This document shows positions 49,763-58,380 of a DNA stretch of 64,000 bases, piece after piece. Position 1 is the stretch's first letter. Every line of letters begins with the position of its first letter. Below the pieces are notes generated by a model. It did not search any database, was not told where the DNA came from, and saw nothing but the letters and a program-made list of their open reading frames with translations. The stretch comes from JAGWBG01 sp034421095. Its GTDB lineage: Bacteria; Chloroflexota; Dehalococcoidia; Lucifugimonadales; JAGWBF01. Position numbers and translations under genes: made by a program. The stretch is from contig DAOUKR010000015.1 in NCBI GenBank assembly GCA_034421095.1, forward strand, positions 82,738 through 146,737. The letters are read 5' to 3'.

Positions 49763-50743
49763 ATGAAAAAGCGCCTACAATTTCTGGCGGGGGCGGCGGC
49801 GATGCTCCTGGTGCTGGCGGCGTGTGGGTCGCCCGACCCTACAGAAACCCCCGTATCCACCGAACCGACGCCCCCACTTGCTGACCCAACGGCCATCCCC
49901 ACCAGCACGTCAGCCCCGTCCCCAGTTCAAGCTGAGCCGACCCCAATTCCCGCGTCTACCACTGTCACCAAGTCCGTAGACAGCCCCACAGCGGATGCGA
50001 CCTATGCCACACCATCGGAGCCAACCGGCGGTCCAACTCCCGCGGCAACGAAAGGGCCTACGGTCGTCACCAAGCCTGTAGATAACACCACGCCGGAGCC
50101 AACCGGCGTTCCAACTTCCACCGTGGCTGCGGAGCCTACATCCACCCCCGGGCCAACGCCGGCTGTCCTGCCCACTGCAACGCCGGAGCCTACTCCCACC
50201 CCCGAGCCAACACCGGTCCCTCCGCCCACGGCGGCGCCAACCCATACTCCTGCCCCAACCGAGATGCCCCCGGCAGACATGGCAGGCAATGAAATCAATG
50301 ACCTCGCTCACGACTTTACCCTACCCAGCGTATCGGGAGATACCCACTCGCTCCAGTCGTATAGAGGTGACAAAAACGTTGTACTGGTCTTCTACCGGGC
50401 CTTCTGGTGAACCCACTGCCGTATACAGCTCGGGGAGCTGCAGGGGGTATACAACGAGATAACCGGGCTGGATGCCGAGGTGTTGGCCATCAGCACTGAT
50501 GACCTGTTGGGGGCCGGGTCCATAGCCGAGAACATAGGGATTATGTTCCCGATTCTGTACGACCCGGAGGCGGCGGTCGTGAAGGAATACGGAGTTCATA
50601 ACCCATCGGACGGTGGCCGGGCAAGGGCTTCTACCTTCATAATAGACAAGGACGGGATTATCCAATGGAAATACGTGGGTCGTAATATTGGTGACAGGCC
50701 ATCAGTGCAGCGAGTGCTGGAGGAGCTTGAGCGCCTTAATTAA
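49763..50743 (+). CDS. Selenocysteine-containing peroxiredoxin-like lipoprotein (TGA recoded)
   Basis: 326 residues if TGA 50408-50410 is read as Sec216. A signal peptide ends in LAACGS (lipid at Cys21). Residues 25-190 are a Thr/Pro/Glu linker. The last third is an AhpC/TSA (Prx-like) thioredoxin fold: HDFTLPSVSGDTHSLQSYRG, then VVLVFYRAFW-U-THCRIQLGELQ. Homologues have CPHC or CPYC here, so Sec replaces the catalytic Cys (U-T-H-C, resolving Cys219). The frame continues 111 codons past the TGA (AEVLAISTDDLLGAGSIAEN, then RARASTFIIDKDGIIQW) to TAA. A conventional reading would truncate it to 215 residues. A hairpin follows the TGA. Alternatives are a sequencing error or recent nonsense mutation. 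Predicted to be exported and to reduce peroxides or disulfides outside the membrane. Confidence 0.82.
50408..50452 (+). promoter_or_regulatory. Bacterial SECIS-like hairpin after the recoded TGA
   Basis: From the TGA, the 5' arm CAGCTC (50426-50431) pairs with GAGCTG (50435-50440) around the loop GGG (50432-50434); a lower stem joins GTATA (50421-50425) with TATAC (50448-50452), with a 7-nt 3' bulge. The loop begins with G and starts 21 nt after the TGA. Both agree with described bacterial SECIS rules (G among the first loop bases, about 16-37 nt spacing). Confidence 0.65.
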
Positions 50744-50897
50744 CCGACCATAGCCCCTTGAAGCGTCTCCCGTGCCTCAAAATGACTGGTCTCAGCTTGC
50801 ATAATTATGTTGTCTTGACAACTTCGCCACTATGCGGTCGCCGGTGGCGGCATCTAATGCTTTGACTACATATTCAGATTTAGAGGTGTTCTGCAAT

Positions 50898-52175
50898 ATG
50901 GAAGACACGCACTCCACAAGCATGGCGCAATCCGACGGCTCACTTATCAAGAAGGAGCTTGAGGTCATTCAAGAGCTGGCATCCCAGGGGAATTACAGGG
51001 AGTTCTGGGATGTCTCTCTGCGCATAGACGAGCTTTTTATGACCACTGAAGCCCTGCCGGAAAGGGAGTTCGACCGTTTATGGTCGCAATATAGCAAAAT
51101 CTGCAAGGACGTGGAGGAGAAGGAGGCGGCAAGGCGGGCGGTGGCCCAGTCTAACGTTGCAAAGTTTGAGCGGGAAATCGGGGGCCTGCGCCACGGTTAT
51201 GGGGTGCCGGATGCCGAGTCACCCATCTCAAAGTATCGCTATGGCCCATTCTGGGCACGGGCTGGGGCAATCCGCAAGATGTTTGACTCAATGCCCCTCC
51301 TGGAGGAGGACCGGGAAACCCTGTGGGCAAGTTACTCAAGCGTCTGCGATGTCGTCAGAGAGGTGCATAAGGAAGCGCAGGAAGAATCGGGCAAACATCG
51401 CCAGCTAATCGAGTCAATCATCAGTGGCGCACAGTCCAGCGCCGACGCGTCAGCCACCAGAGAGGACCTGATGAGCGTGAGGGAGGTGATGCGCCAGGCC
51501 CTGGCGCTTTTGAAAGAGAGCCTCATGTTGAAAGAGGACGGGGACCATTGCTGGAACTATTGGCGTGACGTGAACGAAAAGATGGGGTTGAAACACCAGG
51601 GTATTCAAAGGGCCGCCTACGACGAGGCCAAGCAGGAAGCTAACAAGTATGTTGGCGATACCACCCAGGGCAACCCCTACGAAATATTACAGGGGATAAA
51701 GGATGTCCAGAAGAACCTGGCGAACCTGTACCTGTCCAGGGAGCAGCGAGAGGAGTTGCGTCGCACGTTGAACGACGCATGGGACCGGGCACAGGCAAGG
51801 ATTGGGGAGATCAGGGATGAAAGGCGAGAGCAGCGCGAGAGGTGGGTAAAGCAGCAAGAGGAGCGAAAAGAAAGGCACGAGGAATGGCGACAGAGAATGG
51901 CCGTTAACCTGGAGCGTTGGGATGGCGACATCAAGACGGCCGAGGAGGAGATTTCCCAGCTTGAGCAGGGCATTCATGGCCTACAGGAAGAAGTCGCTCA
52001 AGCCACGAAGGCCGAATATGCCAGTGTACTTGAGAAGATGATAACCGGGAAACGGAGGGAAATCGCCAAGATTAAGGACAGGATAGCCGACTTGCATCGG
52101 AGAATCGAAGACGTGAAGGGCAGCCTGGAGCGAGTGGTCGCGCCCGAACCGGCGGCAGTCAGCCCGGAGGGCTAG
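50898..52175 (+). CDS. DUF349-like coiled-coil protein
   Basis: 425 residues starting at ATG 50898 (AGAGGTG upstream). Three or four repeats of the type DRLWSQYSKICKDVEE, ETLWASYSSVCDVVREVH, HCWNYWRDVNEKM and ELRRTLNDAWDRAQAR match the DUF349 pattern (L-W-x-x-F/Y-x-x-x-C/A). Residues 290-420 are a long charged coiled coil. DUF349 proteins are cytoplasmic and some are linked to ribosome or DNA-associated stress functions; the function here is unknown. A GTTGTC-TT-GACAAC palindrome (50809-50822) is upstream. Confidence 0.65.
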   Translation: MEDTHSTSMAQSDGSLIKKELEVIQELASQGNYREFWDVSLRIDELFMTTEALPEREFDRLWSQYSKICKDVEEKEAARRAVAQSNVAKFEREIGGLRHGYGVPDAESPISKYRYGPFWARAGAIRKMFDSMPLLEEDRETLWASYSSVCDVVREVHKEAQEESGKHRQLIESIISGAQSSADASATREDLMSVREVMRQALALLKESLMLKEDGDHCWNYWRDVNEKMGLKHQGIQRAAYDEAKQEANKYVGDTTQGNPYEILQGIKDVQKNLANLYLSREQREELRRTLNDAWDRAQARIGEIRDERREQRERWVKQQEERKERHEEWRQRMAVNLERWDGDIKTAEEEISQLEQGIHGLQEEVAQATKAEYASVLEKMITGKRREIAKIKDRIADLHRRIEDVKGSLERVVAPEPAAVSPEG

Positions 52176-52344
52176 GCGAAGCCCCTTCCGCACCTTCCAT
52201 AGTCAGTCCATGTCGGACTCGGAATGACCGGGGGTACAGGTTCTTCTGAAAATCGAAAGCTCCGCACCAACACAATCCCCGGTGGAGAAGGGCTTTGCGA
52301 AGCTGTATAATGGGGTGCAAGAGGCCATATCCCCGGAGAACGAT

Positions 52345-53037
52345 TTGTCAGAGCAGACAATCCTGATTGTTGAGGACGAGGAGAACCTCCTCGAGGCGCT
52401 GAGGTACAACCTGGAACACGAGGGATACCAGGTTGTTACCGCCAGCGACGGGGGGAAGGGGCTGGAGACCGCCAGAGAAGCCGACCCTTCCCTCATCATC
52501 CTTGATATTATGCTCCCAACCCTGGACGGTTTCGACATTTGCCGCCTCATCCGAAGGACCAGCGACGTACCAATTCTGATGCTGACCGCCAAGGCCGAGG
52601 AAGTGGACAAGGTGGTGGGACTGGAGATTGGGGCCGACGACTACGTTGTCAAGCCTTTCAGTATGCGGGAGTTGCTGGCAAGGGTGCGGGCAATGCTGCG
52701 CCGCCCCCGCCACAGCCGTGGGGAATCCCCGGACACGGAGGTTATCAGAGCGGGCAGCCTGGAGCTGGACCCAACCAGCCACGCGGTCAGACTCAAGGGA
52801 CAACATCTTGACCTGAAGCCGCGGGAGTTCGACCTTCTCGCCCTCTTGATGGCAAACAAGGGAAGGGCCTACACGCGGCACCAGATTCTCGACCGGGTGT
52901 GGGGACAGGACTACATCGGCGATACCCGAACGGTTGACGTCCACGTCCGATGGCTTCGCGAAAAGATTGAACCCGACCCCGGCAGCCCGAAAATGATAGT
53001 CACAATTCGCGGCGTGGGTTACAGATTCCAAGCATGA
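52345..53037 (+). CDS. phoP: Response regulator, OmpR/PhoB family
   Basis: Start placed at TTG 52345 (SEQTILIVEDEEN follows, GGAG upstream); a longer GTG frame from 52282 contains a TATAAT and so probably includes the promoter. 230 residues. Receiver domain with the phosphorylated Asp54 (LIILDIMLPTLDG), Lys in DYVVKPFSMREL, then the winged-helix DNA-binding domain (LKPREFDLLALLMANKG, then RVWGQDYIGDTRTVDVHVRW). The sensor kinase overlaps by 4 bp, and the pst operon follows. This is the phosphate-starvation regulator by context. Confidence 0.9.
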   Translation: MSEQTILIVEDEENLLEALRYNLEHEGYQVVTASDGGKGLETAREADPSLIILDIMLPTLDGFDICRLIRRTSDVPILMLTAKAEEVDKVVGLEIGADDYVVKPFSMRELLARVRAMLRRPRHSRGESPDTEVIRAGSLELDPTSHAVRLKGQHLDLKPREFDLLALLMANKGRAYTRHQILDRVWGQDYIGDTRTVDVHVRWLREKIEPDPGSPKMIVTIRGVGYRFQA

Positions 53038-54797
53038 GATTGCCCAGGTCTCTACAATGGCGCATCGCCCTCGCCTATACGGCCCTCATAGTGGTTTCCA
53101 TGGTGGCGGCGAGCATCTACATCTTCCTGTACGTGCGGGGTAGCTACATCTCCGACCTCGAAGTCCGCCTGGAGAACGAGGCCCGGCTGATAGGTCAGAC
53201 GGCCGAGAGCTACTTTCAGGGCCAGCTTGCCCCCGGAGACATCCAGGCGGCCAGCGAACGGACAGGCAACCTGCTGGACGCCAGAATCACGATTATCCGC
53301 CCGGACGGGACCGTACTGTCCGACACCTGGGACGACTCGGCAATCATGGAGAACCATGCCGACCGCCCCGAAGTGCGGGATGCTATCGCTGCCGGCATAG
53401 GCCGCAGCACCCGGTTCAGCAGCACGGTTGAAGAGGAGATGATGTATGCTGCCGTCCCGGTATACGTGGATGGCACCATCGCAGGCGTAGCACGGGTCGC
53501 GGTGCCCATGTCCGAAGTACAGTCCAAGGTAGACCGTATCCTGTCCGCACTGCTCCTGTCAGGACTCATCGTCACCCTTCTCTCCGTGATCCTGGGGTAT
53601 TTTCTGGCACGACGCACGTCTCGCTCCGTCCGGTCGGTCACAGAAGGGGTGAGGCATATCACCCAGGGCGATTTGGAGCACCGGGTATACGCTCTATCAG
53701 GGGACGAGACCAGCGAGCTGGCCGCGGACTTCAACCGGATGGCGGCGACTCTCAAGACAACGATTCAAGAGCTGTCGGCAGAGCGCAACAAGCTGTCGGT
53801 GGTGCTGGAAGTCATGGCCGACGGGGTGGTGATGATTGGGTCCCAGGGCGAGACGCAACTCCTGAACCCGGTAGCCAGGGATCTCCTTAACATAGAAAGG
53901 CTGGATTTCCAGGGGCGGAGCTTTATAGAGCTATCCAGGAACCACGAGTTGCAACTGATGATTTCCCGGGCCTTTGAGACGCACCAACCCCAGTATGGGG
54001 AGGTCGAATTCTCCCAGCGACGGTTCCTCAGCGCCATAGCCATACCGCTGGTTGACAGCAACTCCCTCCCCGGCGTCCTTCTCACGCTTCACGATCTGTC
54101 TCGGCTCCGACAGCTGGACACCACGCGCAGGGAGTTCATTAGCAACGTGTCCCATGAGCTTCGCAGTCCCCTGGCTTCAATCAAGGCTTCAGTGGAAACC
54201 CTGGAGAATGGTGCCCTTGGCGAACCGGAGGTTGCCCGAGATTTCATCAGGCGCATCCACGAAGATATTGGTCGCATGATTAACATGGCAGGCGACCTCC
54301 TGGAGCTATCTCGTCTGGAGAGCGGACAGGTCCCAATACACCTGTATCCCTTGGACCTGCGGCCTCTGCTGGAGGACGTGAGGACCGGCTTCGAGAGACG
54401 TGCCGTAGCCAGGGCTATCTCAATCAACGCCACGTACGATGAAGACGTTCCCCTGGCTATGGGCGATGAAGAGAAGCTGCGCCAGGCCCTGGTCAACCTC
54501 GTGGACAACGCCATCAAGTTCACACCAGACGCCGGCAGGATAACACTGGCGACCCTGGCTGACGGGGGGTTCGTACAAGTCCGGGTGAACAATACCGGCA
54601 TGGGGATTCCCCGGGAACACTTGCCCCACGTCTTTGAGCGTTTCTACAAGGTGGACCGCTCACGACACGACGGGGGCACCGGACTGGGCCTGGCTATCGT
54701 CAAACACATCGTGCAGCTTCACGGCGGTGAAGTTACGGTACAGAGCCAGGAAGGAGAGGGCGCCACTTTTAGCTTCACCCTCCCCAGAGCTCAGTAG
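53034..54797 (+). CDS. phoR: Phosphate-responsive sensor histidine kinase (PhoR-like)
   Basis: 587 residues. Membrane helix 1 (about 11-33), extracytoplasmic sensor (34-165), helix 2 (170-192), HAMP (190-245, GDLEHRVYALSGDETSELA), PAS (about 255-350) and HisKA with His374 (FISNVSHELRSPLASIK). The ATPase domain has the N box DNAIKFTPDAG, G1 NNTGMGIPREHLPHVF and G2 DGGTGLGLAIVKHI. Cognate regulator is the upstream gene (ATGA overlap). A terminator follows at 54828-54854. Confidence 0.92.
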   Translation: MRLPRSLQWRIALAYTALIVVSMVAASIYIFLYVRGSYISDLEVRLENEARLIGQTAESYFQGQLAPGDIQAASERTGNLLDARITIIRPDGTVLSDTWDDSAIMENHADRPEVRDAIAAGIGRSTRFSSTVEEEMMYAAVPVYVDGTIAGVARVAVPMSEVQSKVDRILSALLLSGLIVTLLSVILGYFLARRTSRSVRSVTEGVRHITQGDLEHRVYALSGDETSELAADFNRMAATLKTTIQELSAERNKLSVVLEVMADGVVMIGSQGETQLLNPVARDLLNIERLDFQGRSFIELSRNHELQLMISRAFETHQPQYGEVEFSQRRFLSAIAIPLVDSNSLPGVLLTLHDLSRLRQLDTTRREFISNVSHELRSPLASIKASVETLENGALGEPEVARDFIRRIHEDIGRMINMAGDLLELSRLESGQVPIHLYPLDLRPLLEDVRTGFERRAVARAISINATYDEDVPLAMGDEEKLRQALVNLVDNAIKFTPDAGRITLATLADGGFVQVRVNNTGMGIPREHLPHVFERFYKVDRSRHDGGTGLGLAIVKHIVQLHGGEVTVQSQEGEGATFSFTLPRAQ

Positions 54798-54827
54798 GGC
54801 CGGAGACGCCTCCCCCGCCTGCTGTCG

Positions 54828-54854
54828 AAAGCACCCTCCACGGAGGGTGCTTTT
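54828..54854 (+). terminator. Rho-independent terminator of phoPR
   Basis: AAAGCACCCTC, loop CACG, GAGGGTGCTTT, followed by TCTTG, 31 bp after the phoR stop. An 11-bp perfect stem with a short T run. It separates phoPR from the downstream genes. Confidence 0.85.
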
Positions 54855-55055
54855 CTTGTCATCTCCCCCTAAAGAAGCCTTAATGGCCTCATAACCCAGC
54901 CTTAAAAATGGGAGTCCATACTTCATATCTGAAAGGGACGGGACCGAAGCCACGTTGACCCCTACCGGGCACTGCCTCAGAGTGAATTACCGAGTGAGGG
55001 AGAGGCGGGCGGAAACAAGAACCCTTTCAATTCTCTCCTCTTCAAGGAGGCATAC

Positions 55056-55340
55056 ATGATACTGGATGCCCTGGAAAACCGGAAATATTCCAAAGAGAGG
55101 CCCCCACCGTTAGAGCGGCTCACTGATTTCATCAGGAAGGTGTTAGACGTAGCTGTACCTTGGCGAAGCACCAACGTTGATTGCCCCACCTCTTGGGCAA
55201 AGTCGGAAATGATTGAAAAGCAGGTCATTCTGGAAGACCTCTACCTGGCCACCGGCTCCCGATGGTGGACGTGCCCGAGATGTCATGAAGGCGCCTGCTA
55301 CAGGCACATGTGTTTCCGGGAACAGGACGCCTGGTGGTAG
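55056..55340 (+). CDS. Orphan 94-residue Cys-containing protein between phoR and pstS
   Basis: ATG 55056 follows a full AAGGAGG at 5 bp. The first half is helical and charged (RKYSKERPPPLERLTDFIRK, VLDVAVPW). The second half has WWTCPRCHEGACYRHMCFRE, with C-x2-C-x4-C and a fourth Cys, which could bind zinc. No family recognised. Its position between the two-component genes and the transporter suggests a link to phosphate sensing (inference). Confidence 0.6.
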   Translation: MILDALENRKYSKERPPPLERLTDFIRKVLDVAVPWRSTNVDCPTSWAKSEMIEKQVILEDLYLATGSRWWTCPRCHEGACYRHMCFREQDAWW

Positions 55341-55356
55341 CCATGGGAAAAGTTAC

Positions 55357-55420
55357 TTAACCCATTGTTAACGGGTCTTTAACAAGTCGTTAAAGACCCG
55401 TTAAAGTCTGCCCGTTAACC
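55357..55420 (+). promoter_or_regulatory. Tandem Pho boxes upstream of pstS
   Basis: TTAA cores start at 55357, 55368, 55379, 55390 and 55401, exactly 11 bp apart, in units of the form NTTAA(C/A)N5; a sixth follows at 55415 after 14 bp. PhoP of Gram-positives binds TT(A/T/C)ACA repeats with this 11-bp period, and E. coli Pho boxes have the same 11-bp unit. The array ends 38 bp before the pstS start codon and overlaps a perfect 16-bp dyad (55368-55383 with 55389-55404). Confidence 0.8.
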
Positions 55421-55457
55421 TGTTTCAGACAGGAAAGAAGAAAGGAGAACGATACAG

Positions 55458-56567
55458 TTGAAAATCACTGGCACCAAGCTCTTCAGCGTCCTCGGTCTCT
55501 TCGCTGCACTTTTGATGGCGACCCTGCTGGCATCATGCGGCAGCGATCCGACCCCCACTCCCACTCCTACCACTCCGGCAATGGAACCGACCACGGTTAT
55601 GGAAGCCACTTCCGTCCCTGCCGCTACACAAAGCCCGTCAGACCTGAGCGGGACCATCGCTATAGCCGGCTCCAGTACCGTGTTCCCCATAAGCGAGGCC
55701 ATGGCCGAGGAATTCAGCAAGGCAAACTCGGGAGTCCGGGTTAACGTGGCATCTACGGGCACAGGCGCTGGCTTCCGTGCCATCTGCGCCGGAGAGGCCC
55801 AGGTCTCCAACGCCTCCCGTCCCGTCAAGCAGGGCGAGCTTGACACCTGCGCCGAAAACGATATAGAACTGATAGAGATTCCGGTGGCCTTCGATGCGCT
55901 GTCGGTGGTGGTTAGCCCCGAGAACGACTGGGCCGAATGCCTCTCGGTGGAAGACCTGGCTACGATATTCGGACCCGATTCCCACGGCGTCATCACCAAC
56001 TGGAACCAGGTGGCCCCGGACTTCCCGGATGTTAGACTCAGGCTCTACGGCCCGACCACGGCTTCGGGGACCTTCGACTACTTCACCGAGGCCATCATGG
56101 GAGAGGGTGGAGCGCACAGGGGTGATATGGACCTGGCCACCGAGGACGACCCGCTCATTGCCCAGGGAGTGAACGGGACACGGGGCGGCGTCGGCTACTT
56201 TGGACTGGCATACCTGTCCCAGTACAAGGACTTGGTGAATGCAGTGTCGGTGGAGAACCCCCAGACGGGCGAGTGTGTCCAACCATCCAGTGAAGCGGTG
56301 GAGTCGGGCACGTACCAGCCGCTGGCACGCCCTATATTCATCTACGTGCGAGCGGACCTGCTGGACGAGAACCCGGAGGTGGAGGCTTTCGTGGAGTTCT
56401 ACATGGAAGAGGCCACCAGCTTGGTCCCTGAGGTGGGGTACGTAGCCCTCCCGCAGGAGGCCTACGACTGGAACCTGGGACGGCTCAGCAGCCGCACCAC
56501 CGGGTCGGTGTTCAAGGACGTTGCTCCCGGCACTCCGCTCAGCACGGTGCTGGGTAGGTTACAGTAG
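55458..56567 (+). CDS. pstS: Phosphate-binding lipoprotein PstS
   Basis: 369 residues with TTG start after AAAGGAGAA. Signal peptide with lipobox LLASC, then a Thr/Pro linker, then the PBP-II fold. AIAGSSTVFPISEAMAEEFS and VASTGTGAGFRAICAGEAQV make the phosphate-binding loops, and YGPTTASGTFDYFTEAIMGE, GVGYFGLAYLSQYKD complete it. Captures phosphate outside the membrane for PstCA. pstC starts in the overlapping TAGTG junction. Confidence 0.95.
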   Translation: MKITGTKLFSVLGLFAALLMATLLASCGSDPTPTPTPTTPAMEPTTVMEATSVPAATQSPSDLSGTIAIAGSSTVFPISEAMAEEFSKANSGVRVNVASTGTGAGFRAICAGEAQVSNASRPVKQGELDTCAENDIELIEIPVAFDALSVVVSPENDWAECLSVEDLATIFGPDSHGVITNWNQVAPDFPDVRLRLYGPTTASGTFDYFTEAIMGEGGAHRGDMDLATEDDPLIAQGVNGTRGGVGYFGLAYLSQYKDLVNAVSVENPQTGECVQPSSEAVESGTYQPLARPIFIYVRADLLDENPEVEAFVEFYMEEATSLVPEVGYVALPQEAYDWNLGRLSSRTTGSVFKDVAPGTPLSTVLGRLQ

Positions 56568-57493
56568 TGTCACGAGGGAATACCATAAAGCACTCGAACA
56601 GGAGGCGCCTCCAGCGTGTAGCGCGGGAGGCGCCCATTATGATAATCCTGTTTCTCTGTGCTCTGTTGTCTATCGTGACCACGGTGGGGATAGTCCTGAT
56701 TCTCCTGACTGAGGCAGTGCCCTTTTTCAACGAAGTCTCAATCCTGAAGTTCCTGTCGGGAAAGGAATGGGCGCCCCTGTTCTCAATCAAGAGCTTCGGG
56801 GTGCTCCCGCTTCTCTCCGCAACCGCGTTTATCGCGGGCATGGCTTTGGCGGTGGCCTTTCCAATCGGGCTGTTAACCGCCATATATCTCAGCGAGTACG
56901 CACCCGGTCCGGTGCGCTCGACGGTAAAGCCTACGCTGGAAGTCCTGGCTGGTATCCCGACGGTGGTATACGGGTTCTTCGCCATAACCTTCATCAGCCC
57001 CATAATCATACGGCCCCTGTTCCAGACCGAGTCCATTTTCAACGCCATCAGCGCTGCCACTGCCATGGGGGTGATGCTCATACCCATGGTGGTCTCTCTG
57101 AGCGATGATGCCATGCGGGCGGTCCCCTCCAATCTGAGAGAGGGCGCCCATGCTCTGGGAGCTAACCGTTTCCAGGTGGCCGTTAGAGTCGTGGTCCCCG
57201 CAGCCCTGTCCGGTATCGTCGCCGCCGGGCTGCTGGCGCTGGCCAGGGCCGTAGGCGAGACCATGATTGTTACGATTGCCGCCGGCGGCATACCCAATCT
57301 CTCCTACAATCCCTTCGATGCCATGCAAACCATGACGGCCTTTATCATGGAAGTGGCGATGGGGGATACACCCCGGGGGACCGTTGAATACGAAAGCATC
57401 TTCGCCGTTGGCCTGATGCTGTTCGTATTCACTCTGGTTATAAACCTGCTGGCTCAAGCCTTGCTCGCCAAGTTCAGAGAGGTGTACGAATGA
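56567..57493 (+). CDS. pstC: Phosphate ABC transporter permease PstC
   Basis: 308 residues, GTG start one base overlapping the pstS stop. N-terminal basic cytosolic tail, then six helices. The permease core is AVAFPIGLLTAIYLSEYAPG, TLEVLAGIPTVVYGFFAITF and the EAA-like loop LREGAHALGANRFQVAVRVV. Ends in an ATGA overlap with pstA. Confidence 0.94.
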   Translation: MSRGNTIKHSNRRRLQRVAREAPIMIILFLCALLSIVTTVGIVLILLTEAVPFFNEVSILKFLSGKEWAPLFSIKSFGVLPLLSATAFIAGMALAVAFPIGLLTAIYLSEYAPGPVRSTVKPTLEVLAGIPTVVYGFFAITFISPIIIRPLFQTESIFNAISAATAMGVMLIPMVVSLSDDAMRAVPSNLREGAHALGANRFQVAVRVVVPAALSGIVAAGLLALARAVGETMIVTIAAGGIPNLSYNPFDAMQTMTAFIMEVAMGDTPRGTVEYESIFAVGLMLFVFTLVINLLAQALLAKFREVYE

Positions 57494-58380
57494 CATCCAT
57501 ACCCTTCAGGGGTCGCACGGCATCACGGAACAGGCAGTTCCGGAAGGCCACCTCAGGCGGATTCGTAGCGTTGGGCATTGCGGCCACCGCCTTCGGAGTA
57601 TTTGCAGTAGGTCTGCTCCTCTACAGCGTTGCCAGCGACGGGATTGGGGTCTTCGACTGGGACTTCCTCACCAGCTTCCCTTCCCGTATCCCGGAGGATG
57701 CCGGCATCAAGTCGGCCCTGATGGGGACCTTGTGGGTCATGGGGTTTACGACGCTGTTTGCGGTGCCGGTTGGCATCGGGGCTGCCATCTACCTGGAGGA
57801 ATTCGCCGGCAAGAACCTCTTCACCAAGATTATCGAGACTAACATCAACAACCTTGCTGGTGTGCCCTCGGTGGTGTACGGACTTCTGGGGCTGGCATTT
57901 TTCGTCTACTGGGCCAACCTTGGCCCCAGCATCATCGCGGGTTCCCTCACCCTGGCGCTCCTGATTCTTCCCATCATCATCGTAGCCGCCAGAGAGGGGC
58001 TGCGGTCGGTTCCCCCGTCAATCCGGGAGGCGGCCATAGCCTTGGGGGCCACAAAGTGGCAGGCCGTGAGATTTCAGGTGCTTCCCGTGGCCATGCCGTC
58101 GATTCTGACGGGCGTCATTCTCGCTCTTGCCAGGGCAATAGGCGAGACCGCACCGCTAATCGCAATAGGCGCTTTCACATCCGTCTTTTTCATTCCCACC
58201 AGCCCTACCGATGCTTTTACCGTGATTCCCATACAGGTGTACAGCTGGATTACACGCCCGTTGCCGGGATACCAGGAGGACGCAGCGGCGGGAATGATTG
58301 TTCTCTTGATAGTATTGCTGTCCATGAGCAGCATAGCAGTTGTATTGCGACATATGTTTGCGAGGAGGAGAATGTGGTGA
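57490..58380 (+). CDS. pstA: Phosphate ABC transporter permease PstA
   Basis: 296 residues, six helices. AVPVGIGAAIYLEEFAGKNL, NINNLAGVPSVVYGLLGLAF and the EAA loop IREAAIALGATKWQAVRFQV are PstA-type. It overlaps pstC by 4 bp and pstB by 4 bp. Confidence 0.94.
   Translation: MTSIPFRGRTASRNRQFRKATSGGFVALGIAATAFGVFAVGLLLYSVASDGIGVFDWDFLTSFPSRIPEDAGIKSALMGTLWVMGFTTLFAVPVGIGAAIYLEEFAGKNLFTKIIETNINNLAGVPSVVYGLLGLAFFVYWANLGPSIIAGSLTLALLILPIIIVAAREGLRSVPPSIREAAIALGATKWQAVRFQVLPVAMPSILTGVILALARAIGETAPLIAIGAFTSVFFIPTSPTDAFTVIPIQVYSWITRPLPGYQEDAAAGMIVLLIVLLSMSSIAVVLRHMFARRRMW

Noticed and set aside
58056..58376. Long N-terminal extension of the PstB frame
   Set aside because: It overlaps pstA in another frame, and PstB-like sequence only begins after 58377, where a strong ribosome site lies.
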